Source of the DNA: Mangifera indica
Taxonomy: Eukaryota > Streptophyta > Magnoliopsida > Sapindales > Anacardiaceae
Direction of reading: 5' to 3'
NCBI RefSeq assembly: GCF_011075055.1
Contig: NC_058155.1
Span: 12,557,537-12,621,536, forward strand
Length of the DNA: 64,000 bases
The notes under the pieces: model-generated
The model's input: the letters and a program-made list of their open reading frames with translations, nothing else
What the model was told of the DNA's origin: nothing
Databases searched by the model: none
Shown here: one piece after another, positions 1 to 13,384 of the stretch
Layout of the letters: every line of letters begins with the position of its first letter
Position numbering within the stretch: the first letter of the stretch is position 1
Made by a program: the position numbers and the translations under genes

Positions 1-224
1 ACTTAGGCTGGGGAAAAATTCTAGTTTTTAAAGTTTAGGGGGGCAAAATTAGATTCTATTTTAGTTTATTTTTAATATTATAGTAAAAATGACGATTTTA
101 CCCTTACCACAGTTAGGGTTTTGTTAAATCTAACCGGTCATGGATGGGTGTTTGGTGTTTCTATAGTTAAAGGGTGGAAACTTAAGAAAACATCAAACCT
201 TGGGTGGGAAATAGTCATTTGGCC
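1..224. mobile_element. right arm of a fold-back (Mutator-like) element, cut by the window edge
   Basis: The sequence ends in CTTGGGTGGGAAATAGTCAT followed by TTGGCC at 219-224. This is the same right terminus as the complete elements at 36479-37210 and 56170-57003. It also shares their arm features, including a GACGATTTTACCC stretch near 91-104 and 'TTTTTAATATTATAG' near 69-83. The left half lies outside the window, so no target duplication can be tested. Confidence 0.7.
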
Positions 225-2530
225 TATATTAAATAATAAAATTTAAGTAAAATTAAAATTAATTCACTATTTTAAATGTCACAAATATTATATATTAACC
301 ATTTTAATTTGTACAAAAAAATCTAAGTAAATTTAAAAAATATAAATAATCTAAAACTATAAAGATATGTTAATATTTTAAATAAATATATTAATATAAA
401 ATGACGGAGATGGAGACGGAGACAGAGACGGGGATGGGGTTAGGTGGGGTGGAAAGGGGATGCATGTATCCTCATATCCGACCTATTCTCGATTACCCGT
501 TTTCCATTTTTATCGAAAAATCTTCTCTTGATTAGGATCAAAGAGAGTTAAAGTCTTTAAAATTGGGTTAAAATTATCATTTCAACTCAAAATATGCATA
601 CATAATTTTATTGTTAAAAAAAGTTATGATACAAAGATAAAATAATAATTTTATTATTAATAAATTTAAAAAATTAAACTAATAATTGTTTTACATATCA
701 TGCTCAACGGTTGTAGATATAATAATTTAACATTTACAATGTTTAAAAATTTTCAAATCAGTCCTTAAAATCTTTTAAAAACCCTAGGGCTTTCACCATC
801 ACCATGATCTCATTATTGCCACCCTCTGGTATTTAAAATATTACAGTAACACTAATTTCGAATTGAAACGTGAACAACCTTATGGGCATAAATATAATTT
901 TTGGTTGCAGGCTGGTCACGGCCTGCAAAATGGCTGCTCATGCACGGGCTGACTTGCCCCCAGAGACATTAGTTAAAACGAGTTTTAATGGTGATTTAGA
1001 ACCAAAATTTTCATATTTCTAGTCATACGGGGAATCTGGCATGGGTTTTAAAATACAGTGGAAAAGTTTATATGAATTTCCTACACTGCAAGCGAGAAGA
1101 GAAGCGCAGGTTCTGGCTTTACCGGCAAAGAGGGTGGGGCACTTTGTCCTTGAATTGCACACAAAGTTTCATTCTTGATCAACTTTCTGCTATTTTGCAT
1201 ATTTAAAAATCTGTTGACTCAATTTGGATTGGGATATTCTTTAATTGTTTCAGAAGTTTAATTGCAAGGCCATGTGTTAGAAGACGATTGTGCAAGGCAC
1301 CCAAACAATCAAATTCCAGGCTTTCTATGATTCTTATTCTTGCCGATTCAATACTCTAAAGGGAAACTTTACAAGCCCGGTTCATTCACTCCAAGTGTTA
1401 TATGGTCACAAATTTCTCCCCACTTCTATCAATTAGCAAAAAATTATTACTTCAACCTATAACCCACAAAACAAACCTTGAACAAAATATTTTTCTTTTA
1501 AAAACCAAGAGATAGGAAATACGGACCAAAGTAGTCATGACTTTCTTACTCCATTAAACATTAAATAACTGGATTTTATTTTTAAAGAATCATTCTTCTT
1601 ATTTTATGAAATTATAATTGAAATGTAACTACTTTACTATCATATTGAAATCACGACAACACTAATATGTTATTGTTATTCGAGAGAGAGATTTCTATTT
1701 ATTGCATTTTTATAACGTGTTGAATACTATAATTGATTGTGAAGCCAGAGGATTTTATCTATTATTATTCAATAGGGTTTAAAAAATATACATAGTATTC
1801 TAGATTAAGAGAAAAAATAATAATTTTTTAAAAATAAAATGTTATAATGATACGGCAATATTTTTTAGTTTTCATAAATTGAATCTGAATTAAGTTCAAA
1901 TAAGAGTATGCTTGAGCTTAATTGAATGCGGTTTGTATCAAACTCAATCTATTTGTGTTTGATTTGTATATTTTTTTAAACCCAAGTAGTGAGCTAACAT
2001 TAAACTATCTCAAATCGGTTATACCCTATGCATATCTTCCTTTTGTGGGCTTTGTTATGGATAAGGGATTGGGCTTAGAAGTTGAGCAACCCAACCAATA
2101 TGTTGACAAGCATGACTTGAGTTAATCCAAATTGAAAAAAGTTCAATTCAAACTCAATTCATTTATAAAAAGTAAGTCTAACCCACAGATCATACTGATC
2201 TATTCACGTTTAACATGATTTTTTTTTTCCTTCTAGCTGTGACCCGAGTTTAAACCCATTCGGATCAAATTCACCAATTTGTATATTAATAAATGGTATG
2301 GCAAAAGAAAACGAAGCCCATCAAAGAACCAAGCTCGTGCAAGATGGGTTTTGGTGGGTTGGCTCAATCAACCCAGCGAGCCCAAAAGGGCAACATGGTA
2401 TAAAGATTTCGGCCGGGGGACCTATACGAGGATGTTAAGAGAAAATTTGACTTGACTTATATCAAATTAAAAATTAAATTATTTTCAAATCAAGTTTAAA
2501 CTTCAGTTTGCCAATCTTAGATTGATCTCA
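225..2530. other. intergenic, no gene seen
   Basis: AT-rich non-coding sequence. A short G-rich patch of degenerate GGAGAC/GGGGATGGGG units lies at about 404-460. The longest open frame, 67 codons near 1922, has no recognisable composition or motif. I see no exon-like segments flanked by splice sites. Confidence 0.6.
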
Positions 2531-2990
2531 AACGAATTTTTTTAAATTTAAACTGATATCAAATTAAATCTTATTTAGACTTGATGTTGATTGAATCTAA
2601 TTCCACATGTCAACTTAATGTTGTGAGTACTTAGACATATTACCATAAACATTAAAAAATCAATAAATAACAAAAGGATAAAGAGCTTGCTTCGTTAAAT
2701 TTAAGTTGATTGCAAGTTAAATCGTATTCAGACTTTACTCAAATCAAATCTTGATCTACATGTCTACTTACTGTTGAGTAGCTAGACATATTACCATAAA
2801 TATTGAAGAATAAGAAAAAACCAAAAAAATAATAATTTGCTCAATTAAATTTAAATCGATTTCAAATTAGATCTTATTTAAGATTGAATCTAATCGTAGT
2901 TATTCTCTTAGTGTTGTCGGTATGTAGTCACATTACCATAAATATTAAAAATAAATAAATAAATAACCAAAAATAAAAGGTAAAACTTTC
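2530..2990. repeat. degenerate tandem repeat, three units of about 140-150 bp
   Basis: The string TTACCATAAAYATT recurs at about 2640, 2791 and 2933. Each copy is preceded by related sequence (AAATTAGATCTTATTTA-like, then a CATGTCTACTTA-like segment). Unit spacing is about 151 and 142 bp. The units have diverged clearly, so the array is old. No coding content is seen. Confidence 0.65.
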
Positions 2991-3004
2991 TTCTCAATCA
3001 AAGA

Positions 3005-3475
3005 ATAAGGGAGTGTCTGGTTCAAGAGAATAAAAAAATTATTTCGATAACCTGTATTTTATCACTTATAATATTTTGTTTGGTTAGTAGGTAATAAAAT
3101 ATTTCAGTAATCTTTTATTATAAATAGTGATATGATAAATAATATAATAGATAATCTGATTATTACTTTCATTTTATGTGTTAAAAGATTTATTAATATA
3201 ATTTTGATTTTATTGTAACTATATTTTTATTTATTAAATTTTTTAGAGTAAAAATAATCTTATTTTTAATTAATATAACAAATAATATAAAAAAGATTTT
3301 AAAATAATTAAATTTAAAGATATTTAAATAAAATAATATATTAATATTTTTTATTATATTTAACTAAATATAATAATTATTTATCCTTACTAATTTTATT
3401 AAATATAATAATAATTATTTTTATATTAGTAATAAAATATTTTTTAAACTAAATGTAAACATCTTAAAATTTTCC
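3005..3475. mobile_element. possible AT-rich MITE with GGGAGTGTCTGGTT end
   Basis: The left edge, GGGAGTGTCTGGTTCAAGAG, resembles the GGGTGTGTTTGGTT ends of common plant MITEs. About 450 bp of extremely AT-rich sequence follows. No clear matching right terminus or target duplication was found, so this is a weak call. Confidence 0.25.
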
Positions 3476-4022
3476 AATTGTGATGTGGGATTGACTAACA
3501 AAGGTACAATTTGTCACCAATCTCTTGGCCCAACTCTAAGTAACAGCTTGCGTACATTGATAAAAGACAGTCAAGTCAATAATTATATCCATTTCACATT
3601 TTTGAAGACTTTTGACTGTAACAATAATGATAAATGAAAAAATATTCATAACTAAGCAAGGAGGATAATGGGTCCCACGCTATTTTGACAAAACCACCCA
3701 TACGCGGCGTCACTCATCCGTTGCTTAAGACATAACTCAACAGTGTCAGAACAGGCAGATACAGAGAATGTCGAGGGTTAAAAGGAATCCGAAAGCGTGT
3801 AAAGAGAGAAGCAGAAATAAACCAAGTAAATTGCTATTTGCCATACAAGGCTCGGTTTAATAAAAGTTTCCATCGATTAAATTCTTCCATTATAATTTTT
3901 TAAAATAATAAAATCATTTATATTTATTTTAAATATATAAATAAATATATATTTGAATACACATATATAACCTTTAAAAAATATTGATCAAATCATATTA
4001 CAAATATTATGATCTTATTAGA

Positions 4023-4609
4023 TAGAAGGCTCGGTTTTAATAAAACGGTTCGGTTTTCACATAAATTGAAATCGTAGAACCGACGGATTGAACCGACAGT
4101 TTATTGCTTCGAACATTTAAAAAGGCAGGGAACCGTTGCCTTTTTAAAATAATGAATCTCAATTCATTTATAGTTTTTTTTATTTCCTAAATCATCAAAT
4201 CAAAACTCTCTCAAATCCTTCAAACTCTCATTCTATTTTTTAACTCTTAATACTCTCTATCTTTCAATTCAATCAAATAATTAATTATTCTTTCTTAAGT
4301 TTTAAATTTCAATAAATAAAAATAAATATTTAATAATAATAATTATTTATTTATTATATAATTAATCATGTAATTTATTTATATAATTTATTTTATTTAT
4401 TAAATTAAGAATTATTTTCAATTATTGTAATTAATAATTTAAAAATTAAACAAGATCTTTAGAATTGACTGTTCAATATCGGTTTCAAACCGAAACCATC
4501 GGTTCATGAACCGAAACGAACCGTGGACGAACCGTCTGTTACGGTTTCAGTTCAGGGTCTTATATTTTTGAACCAACGGTTCCGAACAAATAAATCGTGG
4601 CCAGGTCTA
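4023..4609. mobile_element. non-autonomous hAT-like element, 587 bp, with 8-bp target duplication
   Basis: The element is flanked by the identical 8-mer TTATTAGA at 4015-4022 and 4610-4617, the target-duplication length of hAT transposons. Its ends are TAGAAGGCTCGG and, inverted, TAGACCTGGCCACG, so the terminal repeats are imperfect. The interior is rich in GGTTCGG/CCGAACC-type inverted words and has no open reading frame of note. A short second piece, AAGGCTCGGTTTAATAAAAG, lies upstream near 3849 and resembles the left end, so an earlier partial copy may be present. Confidence 0.7.
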
Positions 4610-4859
4610 TTATTAGATTTGTAATAGACAAATATAATCTGATAAAATCATATCTTTCCAGATATGATTATATTAGAAATCATATCATACAGACCTGATT
4701 CCAACGATCAAATCCAATCAAATCATCAACAATAATACAATTTTATAAGATTTAAATAGTTATAAATAATATTAACATTTTTTTTAACATCAAAATCATC
4801 TAATCAAATAATTACTCCTTAATGCTAATTTTTGTTATTGTGTTTGTATATATTATTAA

Positions 4860-5240
4860 CGTATAAAATATTATGTACTAAATATTAACAATGATGTATT
4901 ACTATATGATTAAGTATTTATGAATTAAAGATAAAATAACACTAAATTATTTAATAACATATCATTGTAGTATAAATTAATACTCATTTCTAACAAAAAT
5001 AATCTTAATTTTACCTTTGTTATGTATAATGTATTGTTATTTTAATAAAATTATATATATTGATAATAAATATTAATTTGTATATTAATAATAATGTATG
5101 TTGTTATATGATTAAATAATTTTAAATTAAAAATAAAAATATTTAATTATATAATAACATATTATTATTAATATACATGGTAAAACTCATTATTAGTTTG
5201 TGTAATTTTACTAATATTTATGAAATTTTGTCATAGTTTA
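4860..5240. mobile_element. two AT-rich palindromic MITE copies
   Basis: Two adjacent segments (about 4865-5000 and 5045-5240) carry the core ATATGATTAA ... AATTAAAGATAAAAT ... TTAATAACATAT. The right half is an inverted copy of the left. The same core is found at about 11.4, 24.7, 28.7, 35.7, 45.4, 54.1 and 63.8 kb. The element looks like a hairpin-type MITE of roughly 130-190 bp. Confidence 0.5.
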
Positions 5241-5264
5241 ATAAACATCTATGTATATTGAATG

Positions 5265-5313
5265 ACGGGTAATATTTTCAAACCTTGGGTGGTACAAAGT
5301 GATTTACTTGGAG
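5265..5313. mobile_element. fragment of a fold-back element right end
   Basis: CAAACCTTGGGTGG followed by a GTGATTTACTT-type end matches the right terminus of the element at 51293-52015. Only about 50 bp remain. It lies in the upstream region of the PBL21/22-type kinase. Confidence 0.5.
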
Positions 5314-5951
5314 TAAAAGTTTTTTTGCCGGCTTGCCACTAAATATGGCGCTCGCAAACTCCCACTGAAACACAAGATAAAGTCATTGGATGTTTGTCTC
5401 GTTCGTTTCTTCTCTTACGCCTGATTTTCTTTTATTTTGCAATCTATTTTTTGCCCCCCTCTCAAGAAATTCCATCGTAAACAACTCCCAACTCTGTTGT
5501 TCTTGTTGTGAGCTGTTCCTCACTTTTTCTTTTTCTGTTGTGATTTATTTGTAAAATTGTTTTCCAGGTGTTATTCATGTGTGAAAATTATTACTTGGGT
5601 TGATGTTATTTTTGGTGGGGTTTCATTATGGAAAACAATTATCTTTTTCAATGGAATCTAAAGGCTGGAAGCTGAAAAGGCAGACATTTTATTTTTTTAT
5701 ATTTTTTTGTGGGTTTTGTAAGTTTTGATTCGGGATCTCTTCAAGCTTCTGAGGGGAGAGATTCGTCTCTCCTTATCAGCGGTTAGGGTTTTACAGTTGA
5801 TTTTAGGAATTCAATATCCATGAAATCATGTGTGTATGAATTTTCACTGATTAATATGAAATTTTAGTGAGTGTTATAGAAGTGGGTTCTGTTTTGCTGT
5901 TTGTTATAATACACACAGCAATCTGCAACTGCTGTTTGTTTTGATAAAGAA

Positions 5952-8074
5952 ATGAGTTGCTTTTCTTGTTTTGGTCGAAAGAAACAAGACATCAAAGTCG
6001 ATATTGATAATGGCACTCGATCCACTTATTCTTCTGTATCCTCTGGTATTTCTCTTAGTTTCAATCATGAAGTTTTTTTCGTTAAATTCTGTTTGAGATT
6101 TTTGAAAATTCGTTTTGTGTGAATGAGAGGGGTGTTTATAGTGATGAGTTTTGGGTACAGAAAATGGGAGAGCTAATGATAAGGAAAATGGTGCAAAAAG
6201 AGCAGGTGGGGCTCGTAGTTTCACATTCCGGGAACTAGCAGCAGCCACGAGTAACTTTAGAGATGTGAATTTGATTGGAGAAGGAGGTTTTGGAAAGGTT
6301 TACAAGGGGCGCTTGGAATCAGGCCAGGCAAGTCAGTGTTTCATTTTGTAGAATATATAGATTTTATATCTGGAGTTAAGTTTGATTCCATTTGGTTTCT
6401 GTGTCCAGATTGTTGCTGTCAAACAGCTTGATCATGAAGGTGCTCAGGGGCATCAAGAGTTCATTGTGGAGGTTCTCTTGTTGAGTCTGTTACGCCATGC
6501 TAATCTTGTTACATTGATTGGGTACTGTACTGCTGGAGATCAAAGACTTTTGGTTTATGAGTATATGCCCATGGGTAGTTTGGAAGATCATCTTTATGGT
6601 AGTGTTTTTCTTAAGTATTGAGCTCTCTTAATTATTTACTACTATATATGTTTTGCTCTTTGTTTTTCTCATTCATATTTGTGAAGCATTATTGTGTACT
6701 TTTTTATCCATGTATGTAAGCATAGCAACAAAGTCTTTTAACTTTGTTGGATCAGTGGCATGGCGTATTTCTTTACATAAATGCATTGTTGTTCCAGACT
6801 TTGAAGTTTTTGTTCCATGGGTCTATTACTACATTTCACACTGTTTAGATTCACAGCCTAACTTGCTCAAAGACAATGCTTAAGTTTTGTGTCAGTTTAA
6901 TTGATTCTTACCTTTTGAAGGCTTTCTTGGGAGATTTAATTTTGAAACATATTACGAGCCTTTACCTTTCTAATTTATTAAGCACTACTTCATTGTTTCC
7001 ATTTATGCTTTATGATCTCTATGATGTAATGATGAATATCGATATTAGTAACACAGACAATTTATGGTAAGGATAATTTTTGTTCTCATTCTGTACAGAT
7101 GTGGAAAGCGTTCATGAGCCACTGAGTTGGAACACTCGCATGAAAATTGCCGTTGGTGCTGCTCGTGGCCTTGAGTATTTACATTGCAAGGCAGATCCTC
7201 CTGTCATCTATCGGGATTTAAAGGCTGCAAATATTTTGCTGGACAATAACTTCAACCCAAAACTCTCAGATTTTGGGCTTGCTAAATTGGGACCTGTTGG
7301 TGACAAAACACATGTTTCAACCAGGGTGATGGGAACGTATGGATACTGTGCCCCTGAGTATGCCATGAGCGGCAAATTGACTCTTAAATCTGATATTTAT
7401 AGTTTTGGTGTTGTACTTTTGGAGTTAATCACTGGGCGGAAGGCGATAGATCTTAGTAAGGCTCGTGGGGAGCAGAATCTAGTGACTTGGGTTAGTTGAC
7501 ACTTTATTCTCTATTTCTTAGATAGATTGATGGCTTTGCTATAGTTTAAGATAGGTGCTTGTTTGTCATCTTATTCATGCCCCCCCACTCTCTCTCTAGG
7601 AATCCTTTCTTTATTGGTTTTGTTGGTGTTGCCTTTTTATTATTATTATTAGGTTTATTTATGTAGTGTTGTGTAAACCCAGAATAACAAGAATTTATTG
7701 AAAACATTGAGTTTTTGAGAACAGTTAAATGATTCCTTTTGCTGCTTTTTACACGATTCATATCTTGTCCTTTCCTTTTGCAGTCTCGGCCGCTGTTAAA
7801 AGACCAAAAGAAGTATCCCTATCTTGTTGATCCTTGGTTGCAAGGACGCTTCCCTCGCCGTTGTTTAAACTATGCAATCGCTATTGCTGCCATGTGTCTA
7901 AATGAGGAAGCCACTTACCGTCCTATGATTACTGATATTGTTGAAGCACTGGATTATCTGGCTTCCCAGTGTGAGAATAACTCAGTGTCCCGTAATGCTG
8001 GGACCAGCAGTGCCCCGTCACCAATAAATGAATATGCTTGTGGTTCTAATTCTGGAAAGACTACATCTGTTTGA
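5952..8074 (+). CDS. receptor-like cytoplasmic kinase VII, PBL21/PBL22-type
   Basis: The five exons are 5952-6045, 6161-6327, 6409-6598, 7099-7490 and 7784-8074, giving 377 aa. The protein is a serine/threonine kinase of the RLCK-VII (PBS1-like) group, which relay signals from receptor kinases at the plasma membrane. The glycine loop GEGGFG is at residues 71-76, the ATP lysine in VAVK is K92, the catalytic loop is [13 protein letters not shown] (D190), DFG begins at D208, and CAPEYA follows. It is therefore an active RD-type kinase. The N terminus, MSCFSCF, lacks Gly2 but has cysteines suited to palmitoylation. The protein closely follows my memory of Arabidopsis At1g20650 (ASG5/PBL21). Intron 2 begins CAG|GCAAGT, a GC-AG intron: no GT donor keeps the frame. 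The leader at 5783-5792 contains TTAGGGTTTT, a telo-box-like word. Confidence 0.93.
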
Positions 8075-9900
8075 ATGTATTTCAGTTACAAGCTGCTGCA
8101 ACGGTCTGATTAGCTGTAAGTAATTCATGCCATCTTTTGACAGTTATTTTTAGCTTAATTTGTTTTGTTCTTCTGTTTGTATATCTGTCGTGTGTTGTGC
8201 TCTTTAACACCCTACGGTGCCGTTTTCTTTCTTCATGTTTATTCCATGGGACATCTCTTACCGATACTCTTATTAATATGTTGTCGCAGATGGATCACCC
8301 TGTCAAACTTTGAAGGAGACCCATAAAATACTGGAATTTCTATACAAATGTGAATGCTGCAAGAGAACATGTGTGTGTGTATATATTGGTCAAGTTGTTT
8401 GGTTGAAGTTGAACTTCTGGAGGGGAAAAAAATGAAGCAGACCAACTGTGCTTGTCCTCAGATGGCGGCATCTTTTATGAGAAGAAAATATATCAAGATA
8501 TAGTAATAATATAGCAGCCCAAAAAAATAGATCAAATAGCATATAAATAAAGTATGTTATTGTTCTTTTGTCGGTTTTAGAAAGTTTCAGTCTGAAGATG
8601 TTTTTTTTAAACTTTTTATGCCCATTAAACATATGGGATCTTATTGAGCATGAATAGGGTATAAGTGAATGTTTTCATACTTGGCCAGGACATTGACTTG
8701 ACCCGGTCAAGGGTTTCCTATGGGTTTTGATAGATCAGATTGGTGATAAATTAAATAAATATTAGGATAATAATTAATCAAAAAGAATTGTGATCTGGTG
8801 GTCGGAGATGTATAGTTCCTATTTTCACCCTCCAATTTGTTGAATTTGCTATTTAACTGGATTGACTTGATAATAGATCTTATGAGCTTGACAATTTTTT
8901 CGGATTCAAACGATTTTGATTCTTCTCTAATGATTTTTTTTTATAACTCTTCTTAATATTTTCTAATAATATTATTCACTGGTCAAGTGAGTTAAATTTG
9001 ATTTCAAACTTTCCCTTTTCCAAATTTGACTCTTGAATTCACCCACTTCATGTTTTATAATATAATGTGGAAAACATGCCATTTTTGTCTTTTTATAAGA
9101 ATTCATTGCTACTGAATTTATAGCTTTTAATCATAATTTTATAAATCAGCTATATTCTTATTGTCGGCAACTTTAATTGCTGTTTAAAATGTAATCTAAA
9201 CCCAGGCCAGGTGCGATGGCTCCTTGTCAATCAGTTGTTAATGGCAGGCAGGGAAATTAAACTTTTTGATAAAGTGGGGGGTTTTGAGGGCGGCTCACCG
9301 CCACTAATTTTCATTATATTGGCTTAAAAAATCAATTTCCCAGTCATCTAATCAGGTGCCACTGGGTTCAGTCAATTTCTCCTGTAGATTTCATTCAATC
9401 TAAATTTAATCTAAATAAAACTTATTTTAAAATAGATTCGAATATAAGCGAAATAATTCAAAATTAATATAATAAGTGAATGTTTTAAATATACCTTATT
9501 TGATTTAAATTTAAATAGTTTAGAGTAAATTTAACCTTATCTTTAATAATATTATTTAAAAAATCAAACCGATTATTTTGACCCATTCAACTGGGATCCA
9601 TCAAATCCATCTGTTGACATCAACTTTATATATACACCTAGTACCTATTTTTCAACTCTAATGGTATTTTTTAAGTTTATATTTTGCATTATATTATAAG
9701 AAAAATTCTTAGACTTAAGCCTAGCTGCTCCTAAATTCATTTTTATCCGAATGCAATTATGAATTTTATATTTAATAATTAAAATATTATTTAAAATTAA
9801 ATGGTTTGGTCACTAATTGAACTGGCACCGAATCCATCATTGGGTTAACACCCGAATAGGGTATAAAGTCACTTTCTCAAAGCGGTAGAATGGATAATTA
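8075..9900. other. intergenic, 3' flank of kinase gene
   Basis: Non-coding AT-rich sequence after the kinase stop. Antisense open frames at 8239-8632 have no recognisable features. No RNA gene or complete repeat is recognised. Confidence 0.5.
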
Positions 9901-9902
9901 TT

Positions 9903-10115
9903 GTAATTTTTAATGTTGTCTGGTGAACATCCATAATAAGATTTGACGTAAAACTACTTTGTTAAAGTAAAAGTAAATTTGTCTACGATTCCGTGAGTTT
10001 AGTGTAATTTTTAATGTTGTTTGGTGAACATCCATGGTAAGATTTGGGGCAAAACTACTACTTTGTAAAAATGAAAGTAAAAAGTAAATTTGTTTACAAT
10101 TCCCTGAGTCATGGT
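9903..10115. repeat. tandem duplication, two units of about 105 bp
   Basis: TAATTTTTAATGTTGTYTGG and the following roughly 100 bp occur twice (about 9903-10008 and 10009-10115). The copies share GTGAACATCCAT, AAAACTACT and AAGTAAATTTGT. They differ by several substitutions and by a short AAAAGT insertion. Confidence 0.75.
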
Positions 10116-10745
10116 CTCTCCCGTTGTTGTGATAGAATTATTGGCTGCCAAAATATCCTTATCCACAAATCACACTAAATTCTATGACCACTTTGCCTTG
10201 CGCTTCAGTTTTCCATTCATTGGCTATCCTCATATGTAATTAAGACAGATGGTAATATCCATGAAGACGACACCTCTGTTGACGGTGAAAATTCTGTTAA
10301 CCAAAGTACACGGAATTGGAAGGTGCAACTCCGTTGAAGAAAGACCAATGGACTATTTCTTCGCCAAGTTTAAGGGTATTCTCAAAATCATATTCATGAA
10401 GTTTAAAAAGTCAAAAATTTCATTCATCTATTTAAAATCTCAATTATAGTTAAGAGAAAAATTATTATTTAATAAAAATTTTAAAAAACTAAAATTCTAT
10501 TACTTTACTCTAATTTGTTTGAAAATATCATAATTCTCTTACTTAAAATTTGAAAAATCAAAATTTTTTCTCTAACCGTTGTTAGAAAATCACATTAACT
10601 CTTCTTCCTGATTTAATTCTCCATATCGGTCATATCCCAACCACAGGTGAAACCTATTTTCTAAAATTTTAAAAATAGATTAGTCTACCAATAATAAATA
10701 AATCTAAATCTATAATTATATTATCGATATTTTGATATAAATTAA

Positions 10746-10747
<2 letters not shown>

Positions 10748-10777
<30 letters not shown>
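10748..10777. repeat. (AAT)n microsatellite
   Basis: About ten perfect ATA/AAT units in intergenic sequence. This is a candidate length-polymorphic marker. Confidence 0.9.
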
Positions 10778-11301
10778 TATAAGTGTAAGATTTATCATCT
10801 TTTTTCTTCTCCCAAATTTGTAAAACGAAAATGATGATAATATAAATATATAAAAAAGTAAATACAAATTTTAATACAATGAAACTAAAATAGGATTTAA
10901 TTATGTTATATTAATGAAAGGAGATAAATATAAAATATGATTGGAGACTAAAGAAAATCTTGGAAACAAATAAAACTGTAATTAAAATGAAGTCTCATTG
11001 CATAATAACTTCAAAACAAATTAGTCTTAAAATTTTGAAAACTCATATCCTTTACAAATTAGTCTTAATTTTGTAATTAGAATAGTGGACGGTTCCAAAG
11101 GAGACCAAGTCCCGTAGGCCGAGTCAATGAACTGTTGTTAGTGTGAAGTGTGAATCCTTCCTCACCCGCTTGAAAATGATGACTCCACACACTATACGGT
11201 GAGTCTAAGAAGTCCAACAATCCTCCATGCCATGGCAAATATTATTGACGTTAAAATTAATATAGCTCCCTCCTACCATTCCAATTTTCTTTTTTTCAGA
11301 T

Positions 11302-11330
11302 GGCCAAATGACTATTTCCTACCCACTGGT
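11302..11330. mobile_element. solo left-end fragment of the GGCCAAA fold-back family
   Basis: GGCCAAATGACTATTTCCTA followed by CCCA matches the left terminus of the elements at 36479 and 56170. The similarity stops after about 30 bp, so this is a truncated remnant. Confidence 0.5.
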
Positions 11331-11344
11331 TTACTATTAAACTA

Positions 11345-11660
11345 TGCGTAAAATATTTTAATATATAAATTAATATATATATTTGTTGTATATCATGATA
11401 TAATTAAACAATTTTAAATTAAAAATAAAATAATATTTAATTATATAATAATGTATATAAATATGTATTAATTTATGTATTTAAAATATATACGTATAAT
11501 ATTACTTATAAGTTAAAAAATTTAATAAAATTATATATATACATTTTTTATATATAATTTAGATACATAGATAACGTGTCATTATATAATTGAAAGATTT
11601 TAAATTAAAAATAAAGTGATATATAATTATATTATGATATATTATCTATATATACAAATT
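11345..11660. mobile_element. AT-rich palindromic MITE cluster
   Basis: Two copies of the palindromic core (ATATAATTAAACAATTTTAA and ATAATTGAAAGATTTTAAAT, each followed by a TTAAAAATAAA-type centre) lie back to back. Both belong to the same family as the copies near 4.9, 28.7 and 63.8 kb. Confidence 0.45.
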
Positions 11661-13384
11661 ATATATATACATAATATTGTTAGTAGAAAAAGGTAATTGA
11701 AAATGAGTGGAGATACGAACCATCAACGTTAATAACTCCATGACTCTTAATAACTTTTTGAGGAGTATTACGAAGAAAAATCCGTCAAAAGACTCTAAAC
11801 TATATATATTTTTTGTTATTATATTTATAATTATTATTTTTAATTTGAGGTGAAATAATTTTTTCATCCTTTTAATTAAAAAAATGTGAACCATACGTTA
11901 AAAAAAAAAAAAAAAAACGGATTTCAGACTTTTCATTGCCATTTTTCTAACCCACAAAACCCGAAGTTATAGAAGTTTTAGTCGCAGCCTAACCTAAATG
12001 ACTCCACGTGAATCATGCATGGTTATGTTTTCCAATTTTACTTTACGACCTTAATCTATCAGCTACGTACGATTTATCAGATTCAAGCCGTCGGTGTGGA
12101 ATTTGCATGCAGTATTTCATTACAATCTGTCTGTCATGCAGCCACAACTGAACAGTATACATATATCTTATAGCAAAATATTAAGGATTCAACTCAACTC
12201 AATTCACAGCTACATGTTTACCCATCATATGTATTATATTGTTGATGCAATTTTTTATAACCCCCTCGACAAGTTATATACAAGATCAGGTTTTATGCAA
12301 GGATATAATACTGAGGGTTGGAATTAATGAAGTAATTTTGTACCTATCATATAAGGCAACAAGTAGTAGTAATAGCAATGAATATTTGATTCTAGGTGAA
12401 CAAAATTGAACACTAATATTTTTAATGTGAAGCCACGTACTATTTATGTTATTTATAACTCTAAGAGGGATTTCGATAGAGCCTGGATAATTGTTATATA
12501 AGAGTTATTATGAATTCTTCTACTTCCATTTGATCATTTACATTATTTCAAATTTAAACCTTTTTATTTTTTTCTTATGGAAGTGAGTATTTATATGATA
12601 TGTGTATATAGACACAGGATAAGAGAGGAATGTAATTCGATGGGTCATTTTGTCTTTAGGTAAAAACCCTTATGTTAAATTGATTTGTGTATAGTTATTA
12701 TCTTGATAGTTTACCCTTTTAGAGTAGTTTATCATTTTTTGGATATTATTTTATAAGTTTAGATAACGAAGAGTTCTACTGGTGTAACATATTTGAAAGA
12801 ATTTTCTATAGACACTATCAAATGTCAGGTGAAAGACACCATCAGATTTCCTCAACATGGGCACTTGTTTGGAAATAGTTTGGGTTGGTGAACTGATGAA
12901 GGAAAATGAATTTGTGTTTTCCATGTCTCCCACGGCACAAACATTCATTATCATTCTATGAAAGAAAGAAAAGACTTCTCTGCAATTAATCCTTTGAAAG
13001 AAATTTCCCATTAATTAATGCGACGGTCATCTTATTATATTTACTCTTTTTTCAAAACTAAACAAATAAGAAAGCTGTATTTGGAGAACTAAGGCTGCAA
13101 TTGGGCAAAATCTAGATGAGTTGTTGACTTCGATTAAACAAATGTCGAGCTCAAACTTTATGTCTGAGCTCCATGGTTGAAAGCTCAACCTTAAATTTAA
13201 GATATGAATGATTAAATTAAGTTTAGTTAAAAAAAATTATGTTAAATTTTATAATTTTTATATTTATTAATTATTTTTTTATATAAATTAAGTCATGAAT
13301 AACGGTAAACTCATATTCTGCTTCCAGCAATGAATTCGGCTTGACAATAAAAACTATATTCACAAATACTTCTTATTAAATTGA
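11661..13384. other. intergenic, no gene seen
   Basis: Includes a run of about 18 A at 11900-11917. A segment at about 13092-13340 begins AAGGCTGCAATTGGGC and contains CGAGCTCAA/GAGCTC words, like the hAT-type inserts at 23828 and 27248, but it lacks a recognisable right end. The open frames of 77-86 codons here show no family features. Confidence 0.45.
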
